A stretch of DNA of 64,000 nt from Pseudaeromonas sp963677375. GTDB lineage: Bacteria; Pseudomonadota; Gammaproteobacteria; Enterobacterales; Aeromonadaceae. Made by a program: the position numbers and the translations under genes. Location: positions 62,001 through 126,000 of the forward strand of contig CAXXIF010000021.1 in NCBI GenBank assembly GCA_963677375.2, read 5' to 3'. Within the stretch, counting starts at the first letter, position 1; each line of letters begins with the position of its first letter. Below are positions 57,380-64,000 of this stretch, piece after piece. A model generated the notes under the pieces. The model was given only the letters and a program-made list of their open reading frames with translations, was not told the DNA's origin and made no database searches.

Positions 57380-58021
57380 ATGAGTGAGAAAACCCCGTTG
57401 CACCCGTTAAAAACACGTTTCCGTGGCTATTTCCCGGTCGTTATCGATGTCGAAACCGCAGGTTTCAATGCCAAGGGGGATGCTCTGCTGGAGATCGCGG
57501 CCTGCACCCTGACCATGGATGACGATGGCTGGATGCACATCGATGAGACGTTCCATTTCCATGTTGAACCCTTTGAGGGGGCCAACATCGAAAAAGCAGC
57601 CATCGAGTTCAACGGCATAGACCCGTTCAATCCGTTACGGGGTGCCGTATCGGAGAAAGAGGCTCTGGGTGCCATCTTCAAGGGGCTGCGTAAAGGGCTC
57701 AAAGAAACGGACTGCCACCGAGCCATCGTTGTGGCGCACAATGCGGCATTCGATCATGGCTTTTTGATGGTTGCCGCCGAACGTGCTGGGCTCAAGCGCA
57801 ACCCGTTTCACCCTTTTGCCACCTTTGATACCGCGACCCTGGCCGGACTGGCATTGGGTCAAACCGTGCTAGCCAAGGCCTGTATGGCGGCTGGTATTGC
57901 GTTCAATAATAAGGAGGCCCATTCAGCCTTGTATGACACTCAGCGAACCGCCGAGCTATTTTGCTATATTGTCAATCGCTGGAAATCGCTGGGCGGCTGG
58001 CCTCCCGCCAGTGAAGACTAG
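57380..58021 (+). CDS. rnt: Ribonuclease T
   Basis: A 213-residue DEDDh exoribonuclease (E. coli 215). Catalytic residues are in VVIDVETAGF (Asp, Glu), VVAHNAAFDHGFL (Asp) and EAHSALYDTQRTAELF (His, Asp). It trims tRNA and other stable RNA 3' ends as a dimer. It lies 45 bases after uraA and may share its transcript. rnt near grxD and sodB is the E. coli neighbourhood. Terminator follows. Confidence 0.95.
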   Translation: MSEKTPLHPLKTRFRGYFPVVIDVETAGFNAKGDALLEIAACTLTMDDDGWMHIDETFHFHVEPFEGANIEKAAIEFNGIDPFNPLRGAVSEKEALGAIFKGLRKGLKETDCHRAIVVAHNAAFDHGFLMVAAERAGLKRNPFHPFATFDTATLAGLALGQTVLAKACMAAGIAFNNKEAHSALYDTQRTAELFCYIVNRWKSLGGWPPASED

Positions 58022-58030
58022 AGCCACTCA

Positions 58031-58060
58031 CAGCCCCATCTCTCGGGGCTGTTTTTTTTA
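58031..58060 (+). terminator. rnt terminator
   Basis: CAGCCCC-ATCTCTC-GGGGCTG is followed by eight T. Confidence 0.93.
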
Positions 58061-58232
58061 GTATCGATCCCGATATCCAGTCTCGGATACTCCGGGTTCG
58101 GGGGACTCCGAGCATCGGTACGGAACAGCGGGATCGACTGCAAATTAGCGTCACAATTCGAACTTCCCCTCGACATTTACCGCTTTATACGCAAAATACC
58201 CCCCTCTTGTCGCCGGCAACCAGAGAGATTGA

Positions 58233-59555
58233 ATGATGAACCCGGTCGTGATTGCTGTACTTTTAATGCTGCTATTGAGCCTGCTGCGAATCAACGTGGT
58301 GGTGTCGTTGGCGGTCAGCGCCATTGTCGGTGGCTTGGTCGGCGGCTTGTCGCTGATGGATACCCTCAAGGCGTTCACGGATGGGCTCGGTGGCGGGGCA
58401 ACCATAGCCCTCTCCTATGCCATGCTCGGCGCCTTTGCCGTTGCCATCTCCCGTTCCGGGATCACCGATCTACTGGCCCATAAGGTCATTGCCCAACTCG
58501 GCAAACAGGCCACGCCTGGCCATCTGGTCTGGGTCAAGAGTCTGCTGTTGGGTGCCTTGCTCGCGGTCAGCATCGCTTCCCAGAACCTGATCCCGGTCCA
58601 CATCGCCTTCATTCCGATCCTGGTTCCACCCCTGTTGCACGTCATGGCCCAGATGCGACTGGATCGCCGCCTGGTAGCCTGCGTCATCACCTTTGGTCTG
58701 ACCGCAACCTACATGCTGTTACCGGTCGGTTTTGGCGGCATTTTCCTCAATGACATACTGGCGCAAAATCTGATCCGCAGCGGCGTCGCCGTCACGGGCC
58801 CCCAACTACCCTTGGCTATGGCGATCCCGGTATCGGGTATGGTGCTGGGTCTGATCTGTGCCTTCTTCAGCTATCGCAAACCCCGCGATTATGCGCTGGA
58901 GCCCATTCTGGCCATAGAGCCGGAAACCGTGGTGTTTACCCCACAACATTTGTGGGTTGCTCTGGTTGCCATCCTGGCGGCTCTGGGGTTACAGCTCTAT
59001 ACCGATTCCATCATTGTGGGAGCTCTGGTCGGTTTTCTGATCTTTACCCTGGGCGGTGTCATCAAGTTCCATGAGAGTCAGGATGCCTTTACCCAAGGGG
59101 TAAAGATGATGTCGCTGATTGGTTTCATCATGATCAGCGCCTCGGGTTTTTCGGCCGTTATGACGGCCACCCATGGCGTTGATGGCCTGGTTCAGACCGT
59201 CGGCAGCCTGCTCGGACAGCACAAGGGGCTGGCCTCTTTTGCCATGCTGCTGGTCGGCCTGCTGGTTACCATGGGTATTGGCTCCTCTTTCTCGACAGTT
59301 CCGATCATTGCCGCCATCTATGTGCCCTTGTGTCTGCATCTTGGCTTTTCGCCGCTTGCCACCATTGCCATCATAGGGACTGCGGGGGCCCTGGGCGATG
59401 CAGGCTCCCCGGCTTCCGATTCCACTCTGGGACCCACCTCCGGCCTGAATGCCGATGGTCAGCATGATCATATCTGGGACAGCGTGGTACCCACCTTCAT
59501 TCACTACAACATACCGCTACTGGCATTCGGCTGGATCGCCAGTATGGTGCTGTAA
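58233..59555 (+). CDS. Na+/H+ antiporter family protein
   Basis: A 440-residue inner membrane protein with about twelve spans, including LPVGFGGIFLNDILAQNL and GIGSSFSTVPIIAAIYVPL. The late ALGDAGSPASDSTLGPTSGL motif is typical of Na_H_antiporter family proteins such as YuiF. Ion preference and direction are not readable; related names include amino-acid/H+ transporters. GAGAG precedes two adjacent ATGs (58233 and 58236). It sits between rnt and grxD and ends at a shared terminator. Confidence 0.8.
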   Translation: MMNPVVIAVLLMLLLSLLRINVVVSLAVSAIVGGLVGGLSLMDTLKAFTDGLGGGATIALSYAMLGAFAVAISRSGITDLLAHKVIAQLGKQATPGHLVWVKSLLLGALLAVSIASQNLIPVHIAFIPILVPPLLHVMAQMRLDRRLVACVITFGLTATYMLLPVGFGGIFLNDILAQNLIRSGVAVTGPQLPLAMAIPVSGMVLGLICAFFSYRKPRDYALEPILAIEPETVVFTPQHLWVALVAILAALGLQLYTDSIIVGALVGFLIFTLGGVIKFHESQDAFTQGVKMMSLIGFIMISASGFSAVMTATHGVDGLVQTVGSLLGQHKGLASFAMLLVGLLVTMGIGSSFSTVPIIAAIYVPLCLHLGFSPLATIAIIGTAGALGDAGSPASDSTLGPTSGLNADGQHDHIWDSVVPTFIHYNIPLLAFGWIASMVL

Positions 59556-59578
59556 TCCACACCAGACGTCCCATACGA

Positions 59579-59610
59579 CAAGGGCCATCAATATGATGGC
59601 CCTTGTTATT
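59579..59610. terminator. Bidirectional terminator between the antiporter gene and grxD
   Basis: CAAGGGCCATCA-ATA-TGATGGCCCTTG is followed by TTATTT on the plus strand. The genes converge on it. Confidence 0.85.
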
Positions 59611-59628
59611 TGACAATCTAGCCGCCGA

Positions 59629-59964
59629 TTATTCAGCAGCTGGCTGATGACGCGCAGCCACTTCTTTGATCAGCGGTTGCAGTTCACCCTGTTGATACAT
59701 CTCCAGAATGATGTCACAACCACCAATCAGCTCGCCCTCGATCCAGAGTTGGGGAAAGGTCGGCCAGTTCGCATATTTGGGTAGTTCGGCACGGATATCC
59801 GGATTCTGCAGAATATCGACATAGGCAAAGGGAGCACCACAGGCCATCAGGGCCTGGGAAGCCTGAGACGAGAAACCGCAACTGGGCAGCTTGGGAGACC
59901 CCTTCATATAGAGCAGGATCGGGTTTTCGGTGATTTGTTGTTTGATCTTTTCGATAGTTTCCAT
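59629..59964 (-). CDS. grxD: Monothiol glutaredoxin Grx4
   Basis: A 111-residue CGFS-type glutaredoxin (E. coli 115). The active site is PSCGFSSQASQAL, and the glutathione-binding WPTFPQLWIEGELIGGCDI follows. It holds a bridging [2Fe-2S] cluster and serves iron-sulfur delivery. Divergent from sodB, another iron-linked gene. Confidence 0.95.
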   Translation of the reverse strand: METIEKIKQQITENPILLYMKGSPKLPSCGFSSQASQALMACGAPFAYVDILQNPDIRAELPKYANWPTFPQLWIEGELIGGCDIILEMYQQGELQPLIKEVAARHQPAAE

Positions 59965-60263
59965 GGTGGCCTCTAGGCTATGTCGTTGCGGCTATTCTAA
60001 CGTATAACGTCGCGCTAACAATCCCATAAACCATAAGGGTATTGGTCAACTCCTCACCAGATGATCTCGTACCCCGAGCCACTACATGTAATGGCCCGGT
60101 AAGCAGTTTGTTAACAACTTCCGGTGCAAATGTGGCGTTAGTTGTGGCTTTCATCCCGAAAAGTTTGCTATAAATCAATTCTGCAACGGGGTGTAGTCCC
60201 CATATCAGTCCTTATTTTGCAATTCGGCCCGGCTCAGGGCCATTTATCATGGAGAGTTTACTC

Positions 60264-60845
60264 ATGGCTTTTGAACTTCCTGCCCTGCCCTACGAAAAGA
60301 ATGCCCTCGAGCCCCATTTCTCTCAAGAAACGCTGGAGTTTCACTACGGCAAACACCACAACACCTATGTGGTTAACCTGAACAATCTGGTGCCAGGCAC
60401 TGAATTTGAAGGCAAGACGCTGGAGCAGATCATCCTGACCTCCAACGGTGGTATCTTCAACAACGCCGCTCAAATCTGGAACCACACCTTCTTCTGGCAT
60501 AGCTTGGCCCCGAATGCCGCTGGCGCTCCGACCGGTGCCTTGGCTGCCGCGATTGACGCAGCCTTTGGCTCGTTTGAGCAATTCAAGGAAGCATTCACCA
60601 AATCAGCGGTCACCAACTTTGGCTCAGGTTGGACTTGGCTGGTGAAGAAGGCTGACGGTACTCTGGCGATCGTCAACACCTCCAATGCTGGCTGCCCGCT
60701 GACAGACGGCGTAACCCCGCTGTTGACCGTCGATGTCTGGGAACACGCTTACTACATTGATTATCGCAACCTGCGTCCCAAGTACCTCGAAGCCTTCTGG
60801 GCTCTGGCCAACTGGGATTTTGCGGCCAAGAACTTCGCCGGTTAA
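60264..60845 (+). CDS. sodB: Iron superoxide dismutase
   Basis: A 193-residue Fe-SOD, same length as E. coli SodB. Metal ligands His26 (FHYGKHHNTY), His73 (WNHTFFW), Asp157 and His161 (LTVDVWEHAYYIDYRN) are present. Gln in GGIFNNAAQIWNH marks the Fe rather than Mn form. Start 60264 has GGAGAG seven bases upstream. Fur and RyhB control it in E. coli; I found no clear Fur box here. Confidence 0.95.
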   Translation: MAFELPALPYEKNALEPHFSQETLEFHYGKHHNTYVVNLNNLVPGTEFEGKTLEQIILTSNGGIFNNAAQIWNHTFFWHSLAPNAAGAPTGALAAAIDAAFGSFEQFKEAFTKSAVTNFGSGWTWLVKKADGTLAIVNTSNAGCPLTDGVTPLLTVDVWEHAYYIDYRNLRPKYLEAFWALANWDFAAKNFAG

Positions 60846-60861
60846 TCCCCGAGACGTTAAA

Positions 60862-60894
60862 AATAAAACCCCGCCGAAGCGGGGTTTTGTTTTA
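60862..60894. terminator. Terminator between sodB and the SixA-like gene
   Basis: AAAACCCCGC-CGAA-GCGGGGTTTTGTTTT, A-run and T-run on the two sides, between convergent genes. Confidence 0.92.
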
Positions 60895-60899
60895 TCCGG

Positions 60900-61379
60900 T
60901 TACGATTGACCAGGAATTATGTGTGCTACTTGTCTGGCACACCCGGCATGACATTGCTGCCAACAACTGATCTGCAGCTCCAATGTCAAGAGATTAGCCG
61001 TCCCCAGTGGCTCGGGTTTACAAGCACAAAGCAGGGTGGCCAATTCATCCAGCCCAGGGCTGTGCGCAATCAACACCAACTGATCATCCTTGTCATCCTG
61101 TCCCTGCAACAGGGCCAGCAGCTTGTCACCGCTGCTCTCGTACAAGCGTTCATCGAGCTGCAACCCGGCCATCGGTAGCCCGGCTAAACGACGCAGCACA
61201 TGAGCCGTGGCATAGGTCCGCACCGCCGGAGAGACCAACCACAAACCGCCAGTGGGCACAGATTGACCCACCTCCAGCAACTGACGGTAACCATGAGGAT
61301 TCAGTGGGCGCCAGCTATCCTCCAGATCGGCAATTTTCCAGCTCGATTTGGCGTGTCGGATCAGAGTGATCTGTTTCAT
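60900..61379 (-). CDS. Histidine phosphatase family protein, second SixA-like
   Basis: A 159-residue protein with LIRHAKSSW in place of the classical RHG. A second catalytic His is in VLIAHSPGLDELA. Sequence and length put it in the SixA branch but clearly diverged from the gene at 3178-3645. A cysteine-rich C-terminus (CACKPEP, ISCWQQCHAGCARQ) is unusual. AGAGG six bases before ATG 61379. Substrate unknown. Divergent from rimO. Confidence 0.8.
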   Translation of the reverse strand: MKQITLIRHAKSSWKIADLEDSWRPLNPHGYRQLLEVGQSVPTGGLWLVSPAVRTYATAHVLRRLAGLPMAGLQLDERLYESSGDKLLALLQGQDDKDDQLVLIAHSPGLDELATLLCACKPEPLGTANLLTLELQISCWQQCHAGCARQVAHIIPGQS

Positions 61380-61472
61380 GCTCAGCCTCTTCGCAGTTGT
61401 GACCTCTTTGTTATAAACTTAGCGCCCCTTAGCGGGACCCTATAATCATTTTTAAAAAAGATCGGAGCAAGC

Positions 61473-62795
61473 ATGTCCAATCCGCGGATCGGTTTTGTCA
61501 GTCTGGGTTGCCCCAAGAACCTAGTTGACTCGGAGCGCATCCTGACCCAGTTGCGTACTGAAGGTTATGATGTCGTCAATCGTTATGATGATGCCGAGCT
61601 AGTCGTTGTGAACACCTGCGGCTTCATCGACAGCGCCGTACAGGAATCATTGGAGGCCATTGGTGAGGCCCTCAACGAGAATGGTAAAGTGATCGTCACC
61701 GGGTGCCTCGGTGCCAAGGAAGATCAGATCCGGACCATTCACCCCAAGGTGCTGGAAATTACCGGCCCCCATGCTTACGAGCAGGTGCTGGAGCATGTAC
61801 ATACCTATGTGCCCAAGCCGAGTCACAATCCGTTCCAGAGCCTGGTTCCTGCTCATGGTGTCAAACTGACTCCCAAGCATTATGCCTACCTGAAAATTTC
61901 CGAAGGCTGTAACCATCGCTGTACCTTCTGCATCATCCCCTCAATGCGGGGTGATCTGGAAAGCCGCCCCATCGGCGAGGTGCTGGCTGAAGCCAAACGT
62001 CTGAAAGATGCCGGGGTCAAAGAGCTGCTGGTGATCTCGCAAGATACCTCGGCCTATGGCGTGGATGTCAAACACAGAACCGGCTTCTATGACGGTGCGC
62101 CAGTCAAGACCAGCATGAAGGCACTGTGTGAAGAGCTCGGAAAAACTGGGGCTGTGGATCCGCCTGCATTATGTCTACCCATATCCAAATGTGGATGACG
62201 TGATCCCCTTGATGGCTCAGGGCAAGATCTTGCCCTATCTGGATATTCCACTGCAGCACGCCAGCCCCCGCATCCTCAAGCTGATGAAGCGACCGGGTGC
62301 CATCGAGCGGACGCTGGAGCGCATTCACTCCTGGCGCGCAATCTGCCCGGAGATCACCCTGCGTTCGACCTTCATTGTCGGCTTCCCCGGCGAGACCGAG
62401 GAAGATTTCCAGCTGCTGCTCGATTTTCTCGACAAGGCGGAGCTGGATCGCGTCGGTTGCTTCAAGTACAGCCCGGTGGATGGAGCAAAAGCCAATGAGT
62501 TGCCCCGATCCGGTGCCGGAAGAGGTCAAAGAAGAGCGTTTCGCTCGTTTCATGGAGCTCCAACAAACGCATCTCAACCCGCAAGCTGGCCGAGAAAATT
62601 GGCAAACAGATGTGGGTCCTGATTGATGAAGTCGACGACGAAGGTGCCATTGGCCGCACTCCGGGCGATGCCCCTGAGATTGATGGCGTCATCTATCTCA
62701 ATGGTGAATCCGCACTCAAACCAGGTGATTTGGTGCGAGTCGTGATTGAACATGCGGATGAATATGATCTCTGGGGAAGTCGTATCGAGGCATGA
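61473..62795 (+). pseudogene. rimO: Ribosomal protein S12 methylthiotransferase RimO, three +1 frameshifts
   Basis: Radical-SAM methylthiotransferase for S12 Asp88. The UPF0004 domain opens FVSLGCPKNLVDSERIL. The radical-SAM cluster is SEGCNHRCTFC. A C-terminal TRAM domain ends HADEYDLWGS. Extra bases occur in A5 at 62141-62145, where ELGKLGLWIRLH is expected. One lies in C4 at 62504-62507 (ELPDPVPEEV) and one in AAA at 62563-62565 (LQQRISTRKL). Corrected length is 439 residues (E. coli 441), with no other stops. Because rimO is nearly always intact in this group, sequencing error is likely. Confidence 0.9.
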
Positions 62796-62823
62796 TCCCC
62801 TCGGACCACCGACGATGCACAGC

Positions 62824-62857
62824 TGCAACAGGAGCCTAGGCTCCTGTTGCTTTTTAT
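62824..62857 (+). terminator. rimO terminator
   Basis: GCAACAGGAGCC-TA-GGCTCCTGTTGC is followed by TTTTT. Confidence 0.93.
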
Positions 62858-62928
62858 AGCCCGGACTTGTCTTTTACCGAGGTGCCGTAGGAGAATGGCC
62901 GGCCATTCACCCACCTGTTACCTGTTTC

Positions 62929-63604
62929 ATGAAGATACTGCTGGCTGAAGACGATCGCCTACTCAATCATCACCTGAAGTCTATCCTGCAGGATGAGGCT
63001 CATCAGGTTTACGCCGCTCACCAGGCCGAAGAGGCTCTGCACTTTGCCGAAGACTATCCCATCGATGTCGCCATCATCGATCTGGGATTACCTGACATCG
63101 AGGGTCTGACCCTGATCCGCCAACTCCGCGACAAAACAGATCCCGTTTCCGATCCTGATCCTCACCGCACGGGGCAACTGGCAGGATAAGGTGGCCGGTC
63201 TGGAAGCCGGTGCCGATGACTACATGGTGAAACCGTTCCAAAAAGAAGAGATGCTGGCCCGACTCAATGCTCTGGTGCGTCGCAGCGCGGGTTTCATCTC
63301 CCCACAGATCCAGGCTGGCCCCTACCGTCTCGATCTCTCTCGCAAAGAGTTGGCAGTGGCTGATGAAGCTGTGGTGTTGACCCATTTTGAATACACCATC
63401 CTGGAGTACATGATGCGCAATAGCGGTCAGGTAGTCTCCAAACAACAGCTGATGGACCAGCTCTATGATGATGGTGAAGGTGATCCCAACACCTTGGAAG
63501 TTCTGGTCAGCCGTTTGCGTAAAAAACTGGACCCGGATGGTGAACTGCAGCCCATCACGACCATTCGCCGCCAGGGCTATATCTTCAACCTGAGCTGCCA
63601 ATGA
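62929..63604 (+). pseudogene. phoP: PhoP-like OmpR-family response regulator, one +1 frameshift
   Basis: The N-terminal receiver has the acidic pair in LLAEDDRLL and the phospho-acceptor Asp in VAIIDLGLPDIEG (about residue 51). The frame then breaks at an A4 run (63132-63135) where RDKQIPFPILILTARGNWQDKV is expected. It resumes to 63604 with the winged helix DNA-binding domain (LEVLVSRLRKKL, QGYIF). Removing one A gives 224 residues, matching PhoP (223). Followed at once by a sensor kinase overlapping as ATGA. PhoP rather than another OmpR-type name is by overall similarity, so the symbol is less certain than the family. Confidence 0.82.
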
Positions 63605-64000
63605 TCCGCTCCTTGTATATCAAGCTCCTGCTCTCCGCCATGCTGGTGGTGGGCCTCTTGATTGCATTGTTGGTCAGTCTGGAATATGAGTCCTATCGCA
63701 ACGAACAAGCCAAATTTATCCAGCAGGAGCTGCAGCGCGACCTGTCACGCATGTTTTCGACCACACAGCGCCTTCCCCCCCGCGCCAGTGCCAGCAAGGC
63801 CTTCTCTGCGATCCAACTGGACTGGCCCAATCGGTTGGTCGACGCAGTGGTCTGTGATGTAGATGGCAACCAGCTGTGGCAGGATATCAACCAGCTCGAA
63901 TTGTTGACGGTACGCAAGTTATGCCAACGACTCCTGCCCTTCATCGGTCCCCGGGAGTCACAATTCCGACTGGTCAAATTTGATACCGATGCCCCTTACT
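63601..64000 (+). CDS. phoQ: PhoQ-like sensor histidine kinase, 3' end cut by window
   Basis: The first 133 codons of a membrane sensor. A first membrane segment is at residues 7-26 (IKLLLSAMLVVGLLIALLVS). A periplasmic sensing domain follows, with CDVDGNQLWQDINQLELL and RLLPFIGPRESQFRLV. The kinase core lies beyond the window. Its ATG overlaps the regulator stop (ATGA). PhoQ proteins sense low magnesium, acid or cationic peptides; the acidic cluster known from enteric PhoQ is not seen in this part. Name by pairing and similarity. Confidence 0.7.
   Translation, partial: MIRSLYIKLLLSAMLVVGLLIALLVSLEYESYRNEQAKFIQQELQRDLSRMFSTTQRLPPRASASKAFSAIQLDWPNRLVDAVVCDVDGNQLWQDINQLELLTVRKLCQRLLPFIGPRESQFRLVKFDTDAPY

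Noticed and set aside
59965..60263. Fur box or small RNA between grxD and sodB
   Set aside because: No inverted GATAATGAT-like pattern could be read, and no T-run-ended hairpin is present.
62905..62928. PhoP box before the phoP-like gene
   Set aside because: A short repeat ACCTGTT occurs twice, but spacing and position, touching the ATG, do not fit a (T)GTTTA direct repeat.

Overview
The window is a stretch of ordinary, densely coded chromosome from a gammaproteobacterium. No phage, transposon, CRISPR array or integrase was seen. The marker set (rpsA, cmk, ihfB, lapAB, pyrF, tig-clpP-clpX-lon-hupB-ppiD, uvrY-uvrC-pgsA-tRNA-Gly-tRNA-Cys, rnt/grxD/sodB) keeps the arrangement known from Enterobacteria, Vibrio and Aeromonas. 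The presence of motY, a rhombosortase, an Aap-type amino acid transporter, fadIJ with a FadR-like operator and the YbjL/SixA neighbourhood fits the Aeromonadales/Vibrionales side, with Aeromonadaceae my best guess. The genus cannot be fixed from sequence reading alone.

Layout: 1-3.6 kb has a truncated methyltransferase gene, the ybjL transporter, a 67-residue orphan and sixA. 3.8-10.1 kb has a frameshifted insulysin-like M16 protease facing the fadIJ beta-oxidation operon. 10.3-16.5 kb is a tightly overlapped MoxR/Bat-type operon (AAA ATPase, DUF58, DUF4381, two VWA proteins, BatD) whose last two genes are frameshifted. 16.7-20 kb has fadL, an EAL-HDOD signalling protein and tdk. 20.5-27.7 kb has hns, rhombosortase, pyrF-lapB-lapA, ihfB, rpsA, cmk and ribA. 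27.7-31.9 kb is the aapJQMP transporter operon. 32.4-36.2 kb has an RluA-like synthase, three tRNAs, yccS and tusE. 36.3-48.1 kb, all on the minus strand, has pgsA, uvrC, uvrY and the protein quality-control block ppiD-hupB-lon-clpX-clpP-tig. 48.4-55.9 kb is more accessory: a GH84-type glycosidase without a signal peptide, an EamA exporter, gloA, LemA with an M48 protease carrying a TerB-like tail, a Sel1 protein and motY. 56-64 kb has uraA, rnt, a Na+/H+ antiporter, grxD, sodB, a second SixA-like phosphatase, rimO, and a PhoP/PhoQ-like two-component pair cut by the window end.

The strongest unexplained signal is 14 single-base indels in five otherwise well-conserved genes (M16 protease, VWA-TPR, batD, rimO, phoP), mostly at homopolymers and grouped in three patches. 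Correcting each restores full-length proteins of family-typical size, so sequencing or assembly error is likelier than gene decay. Regulatory sites read directly include a FadR-like operator before fadI, a sigma-32-like promoter before lon, and a clpP promoter overlapping the tig terminator. No convincing wholly new system was found. The LemA/M48-TerB pair and the cytoplasmic GH84 enzyme are the most interesting functional loci.
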